NCBI GenBank assembly: GCA_965115815.1
Contig: OZ220465.1
Coordinates: 1,488,001 to 1,552,000, forward strand
Reading direction: 5' to 3'
DNA: 64,000 nt
Origin: VXPW01 sp965115815
GTDB taxonomy: Bacteria > Pseudomonadota > Alphaproteobacteria > TMED109
Shown here: piece by piece, positions 19,181 to 28,261 of the stretch
Numbering within the stretch: position 1 is the first letter of the stretch
How the letters are laid out: each line of letters begins with the position of its first letter
Notes under the pieces: generated by a model
What the model was told of the DNA's origin: nothing
Seen by the model: the letters and a program-made list of their open reading frames with translations, nothing else
The model's database searches: none
Made by a program: the position numbers and the translations under genes

Positions 19181-19702
19181 GCCGATACCATAGGCTCATG
19201 GCCTGCCCGCATCAAGCGTCTCACCCCGACCCTTGCCGCCTGGACTGCGGCACGCGCGCTGACCCCGGCCCACTCAATAGCCGTTGCCGTCTCTTGGCAG
19301 GCCGATCCCGCACATCACCGCTTACCGGCCTGCTGTCGCGATTCGGCAGGATTGGTACCATTGGACGCCCCATGGGGGCAGCGATGATCCGCTTCAAGAT
19401 GACTGCGCCGACCAGTCCGCGTGTGTCATCGTCAATGTTCCGACCGGACAGCACTGCGGTAACGGCCGGATCATTGAGGCCGGGCCGGCCAATCTTGCTG
19501 GGCGATCCAGCACGGAATCCGATCGGTCGCGTCGCGCCACATTCGCCGGCAATTTCCGTGGGCCGGATTGGCGCATGGCGCAGTCGAGACTCACGGCGGC
19601 TCTACGCGACCTCGACGATCCGAATGCCGTCGTCTTCCAGCCGCGCGGTGCCGGCACGAACTCATCATTGCCCGGCAACACCTTGCGAAAGGAGGATATC
19701 GC
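19181..19702. other. Region without a recognised gene
   Basis: About 520 bp between the broken brnT-like gene and the DUF433 gene. A 140-codon frame (19284-19706) contains a plausible stretch WYHWTPHGGSDDPL and ends at the DUF433 start, but I recognise no family and would not call it a gene without homologues. Confidence 0.4.
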
Positions 19703-19930
19703 ATGACGAACTGGACGAACTGTCCTGCGGTGGAACGCAATCCCCGCAAGATCAGTGGGGCTTGGGCCTTCACGGGGACCAGAGTGCCGGTTTACGCACT
19801 CTTCGAGAATCTCGAGAGCGGAGCGACCGTGAACGAGTTTCTGGAGTGGTATCCTGAGGTCGAACCATGGCAGGTAGCTGCTGTGCTCAAGCACGAGGTC
19901 GAAGCTCTCAAGGCGACCACGGGGCCGTGA
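19703..19930 (+). CDS. DUF433 domain protein, probable antitoxin
   Basis: A 75-aa protein with the DUF433 pattern: NPRKISGAWAFTGTRVPVYALFENLESG, then TVNEFLEWYPEV and a C-terminal VAAVLKHEVEAL. DUF433 proteins are small winged-helix-like proteins usually encoded just before a DUF5615 (PIN-like) protein and thought to act as antitoxins. The ATG has a strong AAAGGAGG about 8 nt upstream. The stop overlaps the GTG of the next gene by 4 nt (GTGA). The predicted partner is broken, so this may be an orphan antitoxin. Confidence 0.85.
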   Translation: MTNWTNCPAVERNPRKISGAWAFTGTRVPVYALFENLESGATVNEFLEWYPEVEPWQVAAVLKHEVEALKATTGP

Positions 19931-20244
19931 AAGTCCTCTTCGACCACGGAACTCCGGCACCCCTTCGCAGGCATCTGGCCGAACATTCTGTGGACAGGTC
20001 CGCAGAGATGGGATGGGAGTTGCTGGAAAACGGGTAATTGATTCAGAGGGCTGAAGAGGAAGGATATCGGGTCATCGTGACTACGGACCAGAACATGCGC
20101 TATCAGCAGAATCTGGCCGGAAGAAGGGTGGCGGTCGTTGTGCTGATGGCTACGCCGTGGCCTCGGGTGCGGCAGCGAACCGAAGAAATCCGAGCGGCAA
20201 TCCACAAGGTGCGACCGGGGCATGTGCGGGAAGTCCCGATCTGA
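19927..20244 (+). pseudogene. DUF5615 PIN-like toxin with premature TAA
   Basis: The frame starts VKVLFDHGTPAPLRRHL, the typical DUF5615 beginning with an early Asp, and continues to WELLENG, where TAA (20035-20037) replaces a codon. It then resumes LIQRAEEEGYRVIVTTDQNMRYQQNLAGRR, matching the family's second acidic motif (TTDQ), and ends GHVREVPI. Only the single stop interrupts the full-length domain, so the inactivation is recent. TAA makes it different from the TAG interruptions in the transposases. Confidence 0.8.
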
Positions 20245-20583
20245 GAAGTAGGCGCCGAACGGTGGCAGGCGGGGGAATGCGAGCAGATCGAGGATCTGCT
20301 CGCCCTTGCTCGTGTCCAGACAGGCTTGGTTCGGGGTTGCTGATGCCCCGGATCGGCACGAAGATCCCATGCTTGTTGCTGTGATGCGATCGGAGTCTCG
20401 ATCGCGGCGCGGGTCGACGCGTTCGAGTCTGCGATTGTGAGATGTGCGGACGTCTGCGGCCCGGTGGCGGCGCGGATCTAGGCGCGAGGGGTCCGTTTCG
20501 GCGGATCCGGGGCGAGCGAGAGGCCTACCGGGTTGGGTGGCCCGGCTTGGATCCTTGCGGTTTCGGTCGGGGTGTGAGCGCAG

Positions 20584-21492
20584 TCAGCCGGGTCTTGTGA
20601 CGGCGTGCAGGACCTGCTTGCGCTGGTCGGCATAGTGGTGGCGGGCGTCGGCGAAGCTGTGGAAGGGCTGGGGCAGCTTCCGCTGGTTGTGGAGGATGAC
20701 GGCAAGGGCAAGGGTGTTGAGGATCGCGTGGTTTGCGGGTGCGTTGCGGGCCCGGAGCATGGAGTCGTCTTCGCGGAAGGTGGTATCGCGGATGGGGTGA
20801 TGGCTTTCGACCACCCAGGGACCGCGGTTCCATGCGAGTACCGGTTGCGGCGAGGCGCGGTCGGCCGCGACCGAAGTCATGCCGTAGGCGTGTTCCATGG
20901 TCCGTTTTCCGGATTTCTTGAATTCGACGCGCCGGGTGACACGGAAGATCGGTTTGACGTGGGGATCGTGGATCATCTTTGCGGGCGGGGTGAAGACTTC
21001 GATGCTGCGTTGCTCGATGCGGCCGTGCTCGAGCGTGGGCGTTTCGCGGTAGCGTCCCGTGCTCGTGGTTTCCCAGTTGATGCTCTCGAACGTCTCGAAG
21101 GTCTTGGGAGCGTTGCCCTTGACCGTCATCATCCCGTCGGCGCGATGGGTCTCGACGATCCGCCGTGCCGTCTCGCGAGTGGTGTGGAACGCGTCGAGCG
21201 TGAGCAGACGGCCGGCCACCGGCGCGGTCTCGAGCGCGGCGTGGACGGCGGCGATCTCCCCGCCTTCGTCATGATCGTTGAGGATCGAGACCGGCATGCC
21301 GGTCCCGTGCTCGATCCGCGAGACCGTCTCGTTAGGATCCTCGCCGGTGCGGTGGGCGCCGCGAATGCGCGTGCCGTCGACCGCGATCGCGTGGCCGACC
21401 CGCAGGCGCGGCTGCGCCCAGCGCCGCAGAGCCTCCTCGATCCACGTCGGGTCGGGGTTCTGCAGCACCCGGTGCACGGTCGATTTGGACAC
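20584..21492 (-). CDS. ISAs1-family transposase (DDE domain)
   Basis: A 302-aa DDE transposase. It begins VSKSTVHRVLQNPDP and has the first catalytic Asp in AIAVDGTRIRGA, then MPVSILND, GRLLTLDAFHTTRETA with the second Asp, GMMTVKGNAPKTFE, and the C-terminal WVVESHHPIRDTTFREDDS with the conserved E region. The start is a GTG lying 6 nt downstream of the TAG that ends the DruA-like frame, in the same frame. Translation may therefore be by re-initiation or by readthrough to a ~600-aa fusion. The copy at 60210-61118 is about 97% identical. Confidence 0.88.
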   Translation of the reverse strand: MSKSTVHRVLQNPDPTWIEEALRRWAQPRLRVGHAIAVDGTRIRGAHRTGEDPNETVSRIEHGTGMPVSILNDHDEGGEIAAVHAALETAPVAGRLLTLDAFHTTRETARRIVETHRADGMMTVKGNAPKTFETFESINWETTSTGRYRETPTLEHGRIEQRSIEVFTPPAKMIHDPHVKPIFRVTRRVEFKKSGKRTMEHAYGMTSVAADRASPQPVLAWNRGPWVVESHHPIRDTTFREDDSMLRARNAPANHAILNTLALAVILHNQRKLPQPFHSFADARHHYADQRKQVLHAVTRPG

Positions 21493-21498
21493 CGGTTC

Positions 21499-22398
21499 CT
21501 ACCGGCCGGTGTCCGGGTTCTTCCACGCACCGATCTGCGCCAGATCCTTCTGCGTCATCGCCTTCGCGTAGCGTGCCGCCGCCACCGCGCCGTGCCGATT
21601 CGCCAGCCGCGCCAGCAAGATCACGCATAGCACCGAGGCGATGCCGTGCGTGCGCCCCTGCGCGCGCCGGAAGTCGGAAAGCGCCGCAAAATGCTGGTAC
21701 ATTGAGCGCAACTCCCGCGCCGACCGGCCGCTCTGCGTCGCCCGCAACTCCCACGCCACGGGAAGCGGCGCACGATCCCGCAACCGACGACAGGCGTCGC
21801 GACGCAGCGGAACCACGTACAGATCCTTCGCCTCCCCGTGCGGATCCGTATAGCGCCCGTTGGCACGTGCATAGCCCTTGCTCCTGCCCACGTACTTCCA
21901 GTTCGCCGCCTTGTACAGGGTGCCGCGGAACTTCGTCGGCGAAACAAACGACTCTGCCACCAGCAACGGATTGCCGTACGCAGCTTTCCAGTCATCGCTG
22001 AGACGCCGCTGCATCCGTGACAACGCAAACGAGGCAAGACCCCGAAACGCCCGGCGACCCCCTAGAATCACAAACCTCGTGTGGTTTCCGATCAGGTGCA
22101 ACCGCTCGAACTGTTCTTTGCGGCGCCAACCCATCCAACGGTCCCGCGGCGCACAGCGGAAGGCGCCCGTTTGCCAGCCCGCAGCGCCCATCCACCGCCC
22201 GCGCCACGTGAACACGTAGCGCAGACCTCGACCCGCAAACTGCTTGAAACCAAGATCGTGATGACGGTCCACCACACGGTTCCAGCGACACACCTCATCC
22301 GGCCGCGCCAGGCGCACCACCACATCCCGGAGCGCAAAACCCTCCGGAGTCGTCTCGAAAACATCCGCGGCGCGTTCCATGGCCACCACGGATACCAC
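21499..22398 (-). CDS. DruA-like DUF4338 protein of the ISAs1 element
   Basis: A 299-aa protein matching the DUF4338 domain found in DruA of the Druantia anti-phage system: RLARPDEVCRWNRVVDRHHDLGF at the start, then RYVFTWRGRWMGAAGW, ERLHLIGNHTRFVIL, LLVAESFVSPTKFRGTLYKAANWKYVGRSKGY. Its last ~60 residues (HFAALSDFRRAQGRTHGIASVLCVILLARLA) are the ISAs1 N-terminal 'DDE_Tnp-associated' domain. The ORF is thus a DruA domain fused to the start of an ISAs1 transposase, ending in TAG at 21499-21501. No other Druantia gene (druB to druE) is present, so a role in transposition is more likely than defence. Confidence 0.8.
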   Translation of the reverse strand: MVSVVAMERAADVFETTPEGFALRDVVVRLARPDEVCRWNRVVDRHHDLGFKQFAGRGLRYVFTWRGRWMGAAGWQTGAFRCAPRDRWMGWRRKEQFERLHLIGNHTRFVILGGRRAFRGLASFALSRMQRRLSDDWKAAYGNPLLVAESFVSPTKFRGTLYKAANWKYVGRSKGYARANGRYTDPHGEAKDLYVVPLRRDACRRLRDRAPLPVAWELRATQSGRSARELRSMYQHFAALSDFRRAQGRTHGIASVLCVILLARLANRHGAVAAARYAKAMTQKDLAQIGAWKNPDTGR

Positions 22399-22658
22399 GC
22401 CGCTTCACAAAAAGTCAGCACCAATCCGAATCCTCCGGAACCTGCGGAACCCAGCCTTCCAACAAACCTAGCGTGGGATGGCCGTGGTTTCCGGGAGATC
22501 CAGCCGACCGGGCCTGCGCTCCCGGCCCGGTGTCCGGGAGCGCAATCCGCAACCATGGGAATCACCGAAAGACGGACGCGTCGAGACTGCCGTTCCCCGA
22601 ATCGGGACCAAACGGGACGTGGAAGGCTGCCGGGACGGAGGCTGGAGGCCAAGCCGGC

Positions 22659-23297
22659 CTACCTGCGAGGTGAATAGGCGGACGGCAGCAGAAGGGTGGA
22701 AGTCATCTCCTCGATGTCCGGCAGGGCGTCCGTCAGAAATGCCTTCCACACGGGATCAGCCTGAGAACCGGCCCGTGCCCGGGCCCGATCCTCGAAGCTC
22801 GAATATGCCCAGAGGTGGAGGACTTCGTTCGGATCCGGAAACACCGTCGTCCAGAGGCCGACGTTCATCGAGTACTTCTCGCGGGCAGGGAAAGCCTCCA
22901 GCATGCGCTGCACCCAGGACGCCGCTCTCCCGGGCTTCAGCCGGTACACCCGGAGCTCGTAGAGGTTGCCTTCCGAATCGGGCGTGCGAAGTTCTCTTGA
23001 CGGCCGCAGCACTCTCACGGATTGGGTGACAATGTGGGGAGCCACCAATGGAACGAATTCCGTCCTCCATGCCTTGAGTTGCGCCAGTTCGCTGCGAAAG
23101 CGGACGAGTTCGTCGATGTCCGAGTAGCCCCAGAGATGCACGTACTGGTTCAGGCCGCCGATCTCACTTCCGAAATGGCCCTCCAGCCGCCCGTACGTAT
23201 CCCCGTCTCGGATGCGGCGGCCGACGGTACCGCTGGCCTCGATCACTTTCGGAGCGGTTCCCGGCCGGCAGGTGTACATGCGGAGTTCGTGAATCAC
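22659..23297 (-). CDS. NIPSNAP-family protein
   Basis: A 212-aa protein with two ferredoxin-like NIPSNAP repeats. The first starts MIHELRMYTCRPG and includes FGSEIGGLNQYVHLWGYSD; the second begins LYELRVYRLKPG and includes FPDPNEVLHLWAYSSFEDR. Such proteins occur beside aromatic and other catabolic genes in Proteobacteria, but their biochemical role is unsettled. The GTG at 23297 is the natural start since the repeat begins there. Given its position close to pcaHGB it may belong to the same accessory region. It ends in TAG. Confidence 0.88.
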   Translation of the reverse strand: MIHELRMYTCRPGTAPKVIEASGTVGRRIRDGDTYGRLEGHFGSEIGGLNQYVHLWGYSDIDELVRFRSELAQLKAWRTEFVPLVAPHIVTQSVRVLRPSRELRTPDSEGNLYELRVYRLKPGRAASWVQRMLEAFPAREKYSMNVGLWTTVFPDPNEVLHLWAYSSFEDRARARAGSQADPVWKAFLTDALPDIEEMTSTLLLPSAYSPRR

Positions 23298-24547
23298 TGG
23301 ACATGGTCCCCCGGTGGTCGGCCGACTGGAATCACGGCAAGTGTAGCACCCTGTCGCCGGATTCTCCGAATCGCAGCGACGGTCGTCTCGGGTGGCGAGG
23401 CAACGCCGGAGTCGACCGGTTCCGCGTGTCGCGAGCCGATGGGCGGCACGGGTGCCGCAGCCGTTCGGGCCGGATAAGGGTGCCGGACGGAGCCGGTCCG
23501 CACGAGCAAGAGCGGCTCCGGACCGACATCGGGCTCCCAGCCCCGGCGAGCTTCCGCCCGCGGGCTCCGGCGACCGGAAGGTCACTCGGAGAAAGCGGTG
23601 GTCAGGATCCGGCTTCCGGCGCCGACCGGGATGCGCAAGGGCGGGTCCGGTCGGCCGTTATGAAGGCCTGTCGAAACCGAAGCCGGCAGGGCAGGCCGCT
23701 CAACGCCGGTGTCGTTCGCGCCCGGGGCGCCGCCGCCGACAGGGAAACGCATGTCTGCATTGCTCTGCAGGCTTCCTGCGGCCTCCGGCGCGCGTGGCCC
23801 CCACTGTCCGATGCCCGTACGGCTCCCGGTCCCGCAGACCGGTGCGGCCCGGAAACCCGCAACGCATCCCGGATCGGTTGGCTGATTCGTGCCGTCGGCC
23901 GAAATCCCCCGGGCCCCGAATCCGGAAACTCCTCATCGGGGTCCTCCCACGGTCCCGTTCCGGGGCAGGCCTGCTCGGGGCCCCACCGGCCGACACTCTT
24001 CCTCTTCCGGGGGTCCGGCTCTCCGGGTGTGCCGGGGCGGGTCGGCTTGCCGGTGCGGAGACGGCCTCCGGAGCGCCGGAACGCGGATTGGGGATCGCTC
24101 GTCCCGGTCGCTCTTCCCGATCCCGACATCGCCTGTTCCCGCGGGCGGCGGAGGATGGTCCCGATGGTGCCGTCTCGCGAAGGATCCCGGAAGGCGGCCG
24201 GGTTTCGGATCGATTGCATCAAGGGTCCACCTGATGAACGGATCTTCGTGGCTTGACTTCCGCGCGGCACCGATCCGGGTTCCGGTCCGGTCCCTGTGTG
24301 ACGCGCACCGCTCATCCCGCAGGAACCAGGAAACCGGGATTCTCCCGGCGATCGTCGTGCGTGGCGACCGGAGTCGTCCGGAATCTGCTAGCGTGCCCGC
24401 AAGCGCGGTCCGATTCCGTCGAGACCGGGATCATTCGGGTGCGCCAAAGGCATGGAGCACGCGGATGACCACGCTCGCCGCAGTCGACGGTGCCGGCCGT
24501 GGGCGGGCCGCTTCGACGAGGATTCCGGGGACGAACCCGCCAGGGTC
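23298..24547. other. 1.25-kb region without a recognisable gene
   Basis: Long frames exist on both strands because of high GC, but none resembles a known protein. A pcaQ- or pobR-like regulator would be expected near these catabolic genes and is not seen. The strand upstream of 24548 should hold the pcaH promoter. Confidence 0.45.
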
Positions 24548-25234
24548 ATGAGAGACGGCAACGAAATCGGCCCCGACACCCAGCCGCCCTACCGCTTCGA
24601 TGCCTACGCATCAACGTGGCTGCGCGGGCCCACGCGGGCTCCCGTTCGCCTACCGGTTTCGATCGGATCGGTTCCCGTCGGGTTCGCCGCCCTGCCTGTG
24701 GATGCGGATCTGACGAGGAACGGACGACGGAACGGAGCACCCATCGGCGAACGCATGATCGTTGCCGGCAGCATCCTCGACGGGAACGGCCGACCGGTGG
24801 CCCGCGCGCCGGTGGAACTCTGGCAAGCAAACGCAGCGGGGCGGTACGTGCAAGCCACCGATCAGCACGATGCGCCGCTGGATCCGAACTTTCTCGGTGC
24901 GGGCCGATGCGAGTCCGACGCATCCGGGCACTACGCGTTCCGCACCATCAAGCCCGGTGCGTATCCTTGGTCGAACCACGCCAATGCTTGGCGTCCGAGC
25001 CACATTCATCTGTCGTTGTTCGGCCCGGTCCTCGGTGCCCGCCTGATCACGCAGATGTACTTTCCCGGCGATCCGCTCCTGCCGTTGGATCCGATCCTGA
25101 ACAGCGTGCCGAATGGAGCCCGCAATCTGTTGATTGCGAAATTGGATCTGGATCATTCCGAGCCCGGTACCGCGCTCGCGTTTCGGTTCGACATCGTGCT
25201 TGGCGGTGCGGCCGCGACCCCGATCGGAGTGTGA
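24548..25234 (+). CDS. pcaH: Protocatechuate 3,4-dioxygenase beta subunit
   Basis: The iron-bearing subunit of the intradiol dioxygenase that opens protocatechuate to 3-carboxy-cis,cis-muconate. Family landmarks in order: GAPIGERMIVAGSILD, VELWQANAAGRYV (Tyr ligand region), APLDPNFLGAGRC, FRTIKPGAYPW (Tyr ligand), and RPSHIHLSLFG (the two His ligands of Fe(III)), then ITQMYFPGDPLLPLDPI and FRFDIVLGG at the C-terminus. At 228 aa it has the usual length. ATG 24548 is chosen because the conserved part begins soon after; the frame is open further upstream to 24452. The alpha subunit follows with 1 nt between stop and start. Confidence 0.95.
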   Translation: MRDGNEIGPDTQPPYRFDAYASTWLRGPTRAPVRLPVSIGSVPVGFAALPVDADLTRNGRRNGAPIGERMIVAGSILDGNGRPVARAPVELWQANAAGRYVQATDQHDAPLDPNFLGAGRCESDASGHYAFRTIKPGAYPWSNHANAWRPSHIHLSLFGPVLGARLITQMYFPGDPLLPLDPILNSVPNGARNLLIAKLDLDHSEPGTALAFRFDIVLGGAAATPIGV

Positions 25235-25235
25235 C

Positions 25236-25838
25236 GTGCCGCCGCCCCCGCGGACGCCTTCTCAGACCATCGGACCGTTCTTCGGCTTTGCTCTGGCGCC
25301 GGATCAGTACGGCTGTGCAGGGTCCGCGATCGGTACGGGAACCCTCGTAGAGAGTCACGATGCCGGTCAGCGCCTTCAGATCGTCGGCCGGGTGCTCGAT
25401 GGTGCGGGAGCAGTGATTCCGGATGCGCTGGTGGAGATATGGCAGGCGGATACGGCCGGTCGCTACCGGAGCTCGACAGCCCGCCGTCTGGGCGATCGTG
25501 CGGACCGGGGCTTTGCCGGTTTCGGGCGAGTGGGCACCGGCGTCCGTCCTGACGGCCGGTTCGTGTTTCAGACGGTCAAGCCGGGCAGCGTCGATGGTGT
25601 ACAGGCGCCGCATGTGCACGTCACGCTGTTCATGCGAGGGTTGCTGCGTCACGTATTCACGCGCATCTATTTCTCGGACGAGGAAGCGGCCAATCGTCGG
25701 GATCCCGTTCTGCTGACCGTGCCTGCCGGTCGACGAAGCACGCTGATCGCCCGGCGCACCGACCCGTCGTCGGTCCCCTCGTACGGTTTCGACATCCACA
25801 TGCAGGGGGATCGCGAGACCGTGTTCTTCGATGTCTAG
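25236..25838 (+). CDS. pcaG: Protocatechuate 3,4-dioxygenase alpha subunit
   Basis: The non-iron partner that shapes the active site of the dioxygenase. It begins TPSQTIGPFFGFAL, the hallmark of PcaG, followed by VGRVLDGAGAVIPDALVEIWQADTAGRYR, VKPGSVDGVQAPHVHVTLFMRGLL, TRIYFSDEEAANRRDPVL and the C-terminal YGFDIHMQG. The length is 200 aa. The GTG start lies one base after the pcaH stop. The two subunits share an ancestor, visible in the parallel WQA..AGRY and PHVHV/PSHIH motifs. The gene ends in TAG and pcaB follows after 23 nt. Confidence 0.95.
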   Translation: MPPPPRTPSQTIGPFFGFALAPDQYGCAGSAIGTGTLVESHDAGQRLQIVGRVLDGAGAVIPDALVEIWQADTAGRYRSSTARRLGDRADRGFAGFGRVGTGVRPDGRFVFQTVKPGSVDGVQAPHVHVTLFMRGLLRHVFTRIYFSDEEAANRRDPVLLTVPAGRRSTLIARRTDPSSVPSYGFDIHMQGDRETVFFDV

Positions 25839-25861
25839 GTCGTTGAAGCCGTGCCTTGGAA

Positions 25862-27184
25862 ATGACTGACCCGTTTTCGGCGCCGTCGCATGGCGAGTTG
25901 TTCACGTCCGCCGAGATGCGTTCAGTGCTGTCCGACGAACGCCGCATCGAGGCGATGGTGCGAACGGAAACAGCACTGGCGCGAGCCAATGCCAGATGCG
26001 GGGTCATTCCGGAGGCCGTTGCGCACACCATCGAACGGACGTTGACGGAATGGAGGCCCGATCTCGCCGGTCTGGGAAAGGGTTCCGAGGCCGCCGGCGT
26101 GCCGGTGCCTGCTTTGGTGGCCCAGCTTCGCGAACAGGTGGGCGAAGCGGCGGGAGGGTATGTGCATTGGGGAGCCACGTCGCAGGATGTGGTCGACACT
26201 GCCCTTGTCTTGGTGCTTCGCGAGTTGCTCGATCGCCTGGAAGGTCAGCTTGTCGAACTGATCGATGCGCTCGGGAGGCTGGCGCATCGGCATCGCGACA
26301 CCGTCATGCTGGCCCGCACCCGCATGCAGCAAGCGGGACTTACCACCTTTGGTCTGAAGGTGGCGGGCTGGCGCGAGCCGCTTCGCCGGTGTCGGCGCCG
26401 ACTCGACGAGCTGCGGCCGCGCCTGCTGCTGGTTCAGCTCGGAGGTGCGACGGGCACCATGGCGCCCTGGGGATCCGCCGGACCGGCCGTGCAGGCGGCG
26501 TTCGCGGACGAACTCGATCTGGGAATTCCGACGCTTCCCTGGCATACCCAGCGCGACGGACTCGTCGAACTGGCCGGATGGCTGGGTTTGCTCACCGGGG
26601 CGGTGGGAACCATCGGAATCGATGTCGGACTCCTGGCGCAGAGTGAGGTCGGCGAAGTGGCCGAAACATCCTCCGTCGGGCGCGGCATGTCCTCGACGCT
26701 GCCGCAGAAGAGCAATCCGGTCCGCAGCGAGATCCTTGTGGCTCTGGCTCGGTACAATGCCGGTGCCGTAGCGTCCATGCATCAGGCACTGTTGCACGAA
26801 GGCGAACGGAGCGGTGCGGCTTGGGCGCTGGAGTGGCTGACCCTGCCCGGTATTGCCCAAGCGGCGAGCGGTGCGCTGATGCACGGTTGCCGGCTGGCCG
26901 ACGGCCTCGTCGTGGATCCGTCGAGGATGCGGCGGAACCTGGATGCGACGGGCGGGCTGTGTCTGGCCGAAGCGGCCGCTTTCGCACTATCCGATTTCAT
27001 GCCACGAGTACGGGCGCAGTCGCTGGTAACCGAAGCCTGTCGGGAAGCGAAGGCGACCGGAGATCGGTTGAGCGCCGTGCTGGAGCGCCGGGCCGGCGTT
27101 TCGGTGCACTGGAGCACCTTCGACGATCCGGGACGGCACGTCGGTACGGCCGCCGCCCTCGTGGACGCTGTCTTGGCGGACTGA
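25862..27184 (+). CDS. pcaB: 3-carboxy-cis,cis-muconate cycloisomerase
   Basis: This enzyme of the fumarase/aspartase superfamily converts the ring-opened product of PcaGH into 4-carboxymuconolactone. The protein is 440 aa. The superfamily signature reads GRGMSSTLPQKSNPV, and the substrate regions VHWGATSQDVVDTA and ARTRMQQA are intact. The N-terminus GELFTSAEMRSVLSDERRIEAMV is typical of PcaB. I chose the ATG at 25862 over a TTG two codons earlier. It completes the three protocatechuate genes of the window; the next enzyme, PcaC, is not found downstream, where MITE4 and MITE1 remnants begin. Confidence 0.95.
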   Translation: MTDPFSAPSHGELFTSAEMRSVLSDERRIEAMVRTETALARANARCGVIPEAVAHTIERTLTEWRPDLAGLGKGSEAAGVPVPALVAQLREQVGEAAGGYVHWGATSQDVVDTALVLVLRELLDRLEGQLVELIDALGRLAHRHRDTVMLARTRMQQAGLTTFGLKVAGWREPLRRCRRRLDELRPRLLLVQLGGATGTMAPWGSAGPAVQAAFADELDLGIPTLPWHTQRDGLVELAGWLGLLTGAVGTIGIDVGLLAQSEVGEVAETSSVGRGMSSTLPQKSNPVRSEILVALARYNAGAVASMHQALLHEGERSGAAWALEWLTLPGIAQAASGALMHGCRLADGLVVDPSRMRRNLDATGGLCLAEAAAFALSDFMPRVRAQSLVTEACREAKATGDRLSAVLERRAGVSVHWSTFDDPGRHVGTAAALVDAVLAD

Positions 27185-27419
27185 GGGCTCGTCCGGAAAT
27201 CGTCGCTTTCGGTTGACCGGTTCCCGACATGCCCGTTTCGAGGGTCGGTCCGGTACCGGTTCGGCCTCGAAGGGCGGGAATCGAACAGGATCCCGGGGAG
27301 TTCAGGGGCGGCAGGAATCCGCACGCTTCCGGAAACCGGAGACATCGGAGGCCCGATGGATAGCAGCAGAACGTTCAGCACACGGAATGCCGTGCCTAGA
27401 GGATCCCGAGACGCAACTG

Positions 27420-27552
27420 GTGCCTGCCCGGAAACCCCTTAAGAATATGATTACATGAGTGAAAGCGCAATATTTGCAGGGCGAAGAGTCATCGAATCCA
27501 GCTTGATTTCAGCGGAATATATCGTCATACTTCCATCAAAGAAGGAATCTTC
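27420..27552. mobile_element. MITE4, truncated copy
   Basis: Starts GTGCCTGCCCGGAAA and matches about 130 bp of the complete copies at 47031 and 54192 (ATGATTACATGAGTGAAAG, ATCGAATCCAGC, GAAGGAATCTTC), with more differences than those two show. The right end is missing. Confidence 0.75.
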
Positions 27553-27584
27553 TGGTCTGCCCCCTTGAAACTGGTCCACCCTAA

Positions 27585-27767
27585 GAGCCTGTACGGAAAC
27601 TATTGAGCGGTCCCGATTCTGGCCGCTCGTGCAAAGTATCGGCGTCGGAGAGACCGCTTCGAAAGCAATCTGACAGATGTGGAATGGGCTTGTCTGATCC
27701 CGATGTACTCTCCAGCCACATCGCAGATACCAGAATCAGGGCCGCTCCATAGTTTCCGCACAGGCTC
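27585..27767. mobile_element. MITE1, copy 1
   Basis: A 183-bp element with ends GAGCCTGTACGGAAACTATT and an inverse beginning GAGCCTGTGCGGAAACTAT. Flanks are TAA and TTA, an imperfect form of the TNA duplication seen at the other two copies. Confidence 0.85.
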
Positions 27768-27946
27768 TTAGAAAACCTTGCGTTCTGGAATCCCTTGTTT
27801 AAACATGGGCTGGGGCACGCCGTGCGGACCCTGGCGATCTTCGGCGGCTACCTCGATCGCCGCAACGACCCCCCACCCGGACCCACGGTGGTCGGGCGGG
27901 GCTACACCCATATGGCGATCCTGGCCCAAGGCTACGAATGGCTGCC
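27768..27946 (+). pseudogene. IS4-family transposase, C-terminal remnant
   Basis: The frame reads AIFGGYLDRRNDPPPGP followed by VVGRGYTHMAILAQGYEW. This is the C-terminal signature of IS4-type transposases ('lGGyl.r..d.ppG...lwrG...l'). Nothing else of the protein remains. It directly abuts the truncated PIN-domain gene on the other strand. Confidence 0.65.
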
Positions 27947-28261
27947 GGGCATCTCGCCGCGCCGGCGTTGGTCCTCCATGATCCGCGCGCAAACCTGCGC
28001 ATCCGCTGCCGGCCACGCGACGAACCGGCCCTCGAACAGATCGTCGAGAAGATCCTGGAACCGGTCGGCGAGTTCGCGTTGGCGCCGGCCGGGATCGATC
28101 CGGCCGATCCCGTCGAGAATCTCCCAGACGGTGACGGAAGCGATGCCCCGCCCCTCGTGGGCGATGGAATCGAGAAAGGTGGCGACCTGCGGGTCGGACG
28201 CGGCCGCATCCTTTCGGCGACCGCATTTGCGTCGAACCAGCCGTGCAGGCCGAACCGTCAT
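27943..28261 (-). pseudogene. PIN-domain (FitB/VapC-like) toxin, C-terminally truncated
   Basis: From ATG 28261 the frame reads PQVATFLDSIAHEGRGIASVTVWEILDGIGRI, then LADRFQDLLDDLFEGRFVAWPAADAQVCARI, closely resembling FitB-type PIN toxins, including the TVWEI acidic strand. The usual first acidic motif (xDTNvlsE) is degraded and the C-terminal acidic motif is gone, replaced by the IS4 remnant. An overlapping upstream frame ends AAKKT with a 4-nt ATGA overlap but does not resemble a known antitoxin. Confidence 0.6.

Larger units (their letters stand above)
20357..22486 (-). mobile_element. ISAs1-family element carrying a DruA-like gene, complete copy
   Basis: About 2.13 kb with ends CACGAAGATCCCATGC and the inverse of GCGTGGGATGGCCGTG. 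It encodes on the minus strand a DUF4338 protein followed in the same frame, after one TAG, by an ISAs1 DDE transposase. I find no matching target duplication at its edges, so the exact ends may differ by a few bases. Confidence 0.8.

Noticed and set aside
21499..22398. A Druantia anti-phage defence system
   Set aside because: Only the DruA-like domain is present, inside transposon ends and joined to transposase sequence; druB to druE are absent.
23298..24547. Long ORFs before pcaH as a regulator gene
   Set aside because: None shows a LysR, IclR or AraC motif; sequences are Arg/Pro/Gly-rich as expected from non-coding GC-rich DNA.
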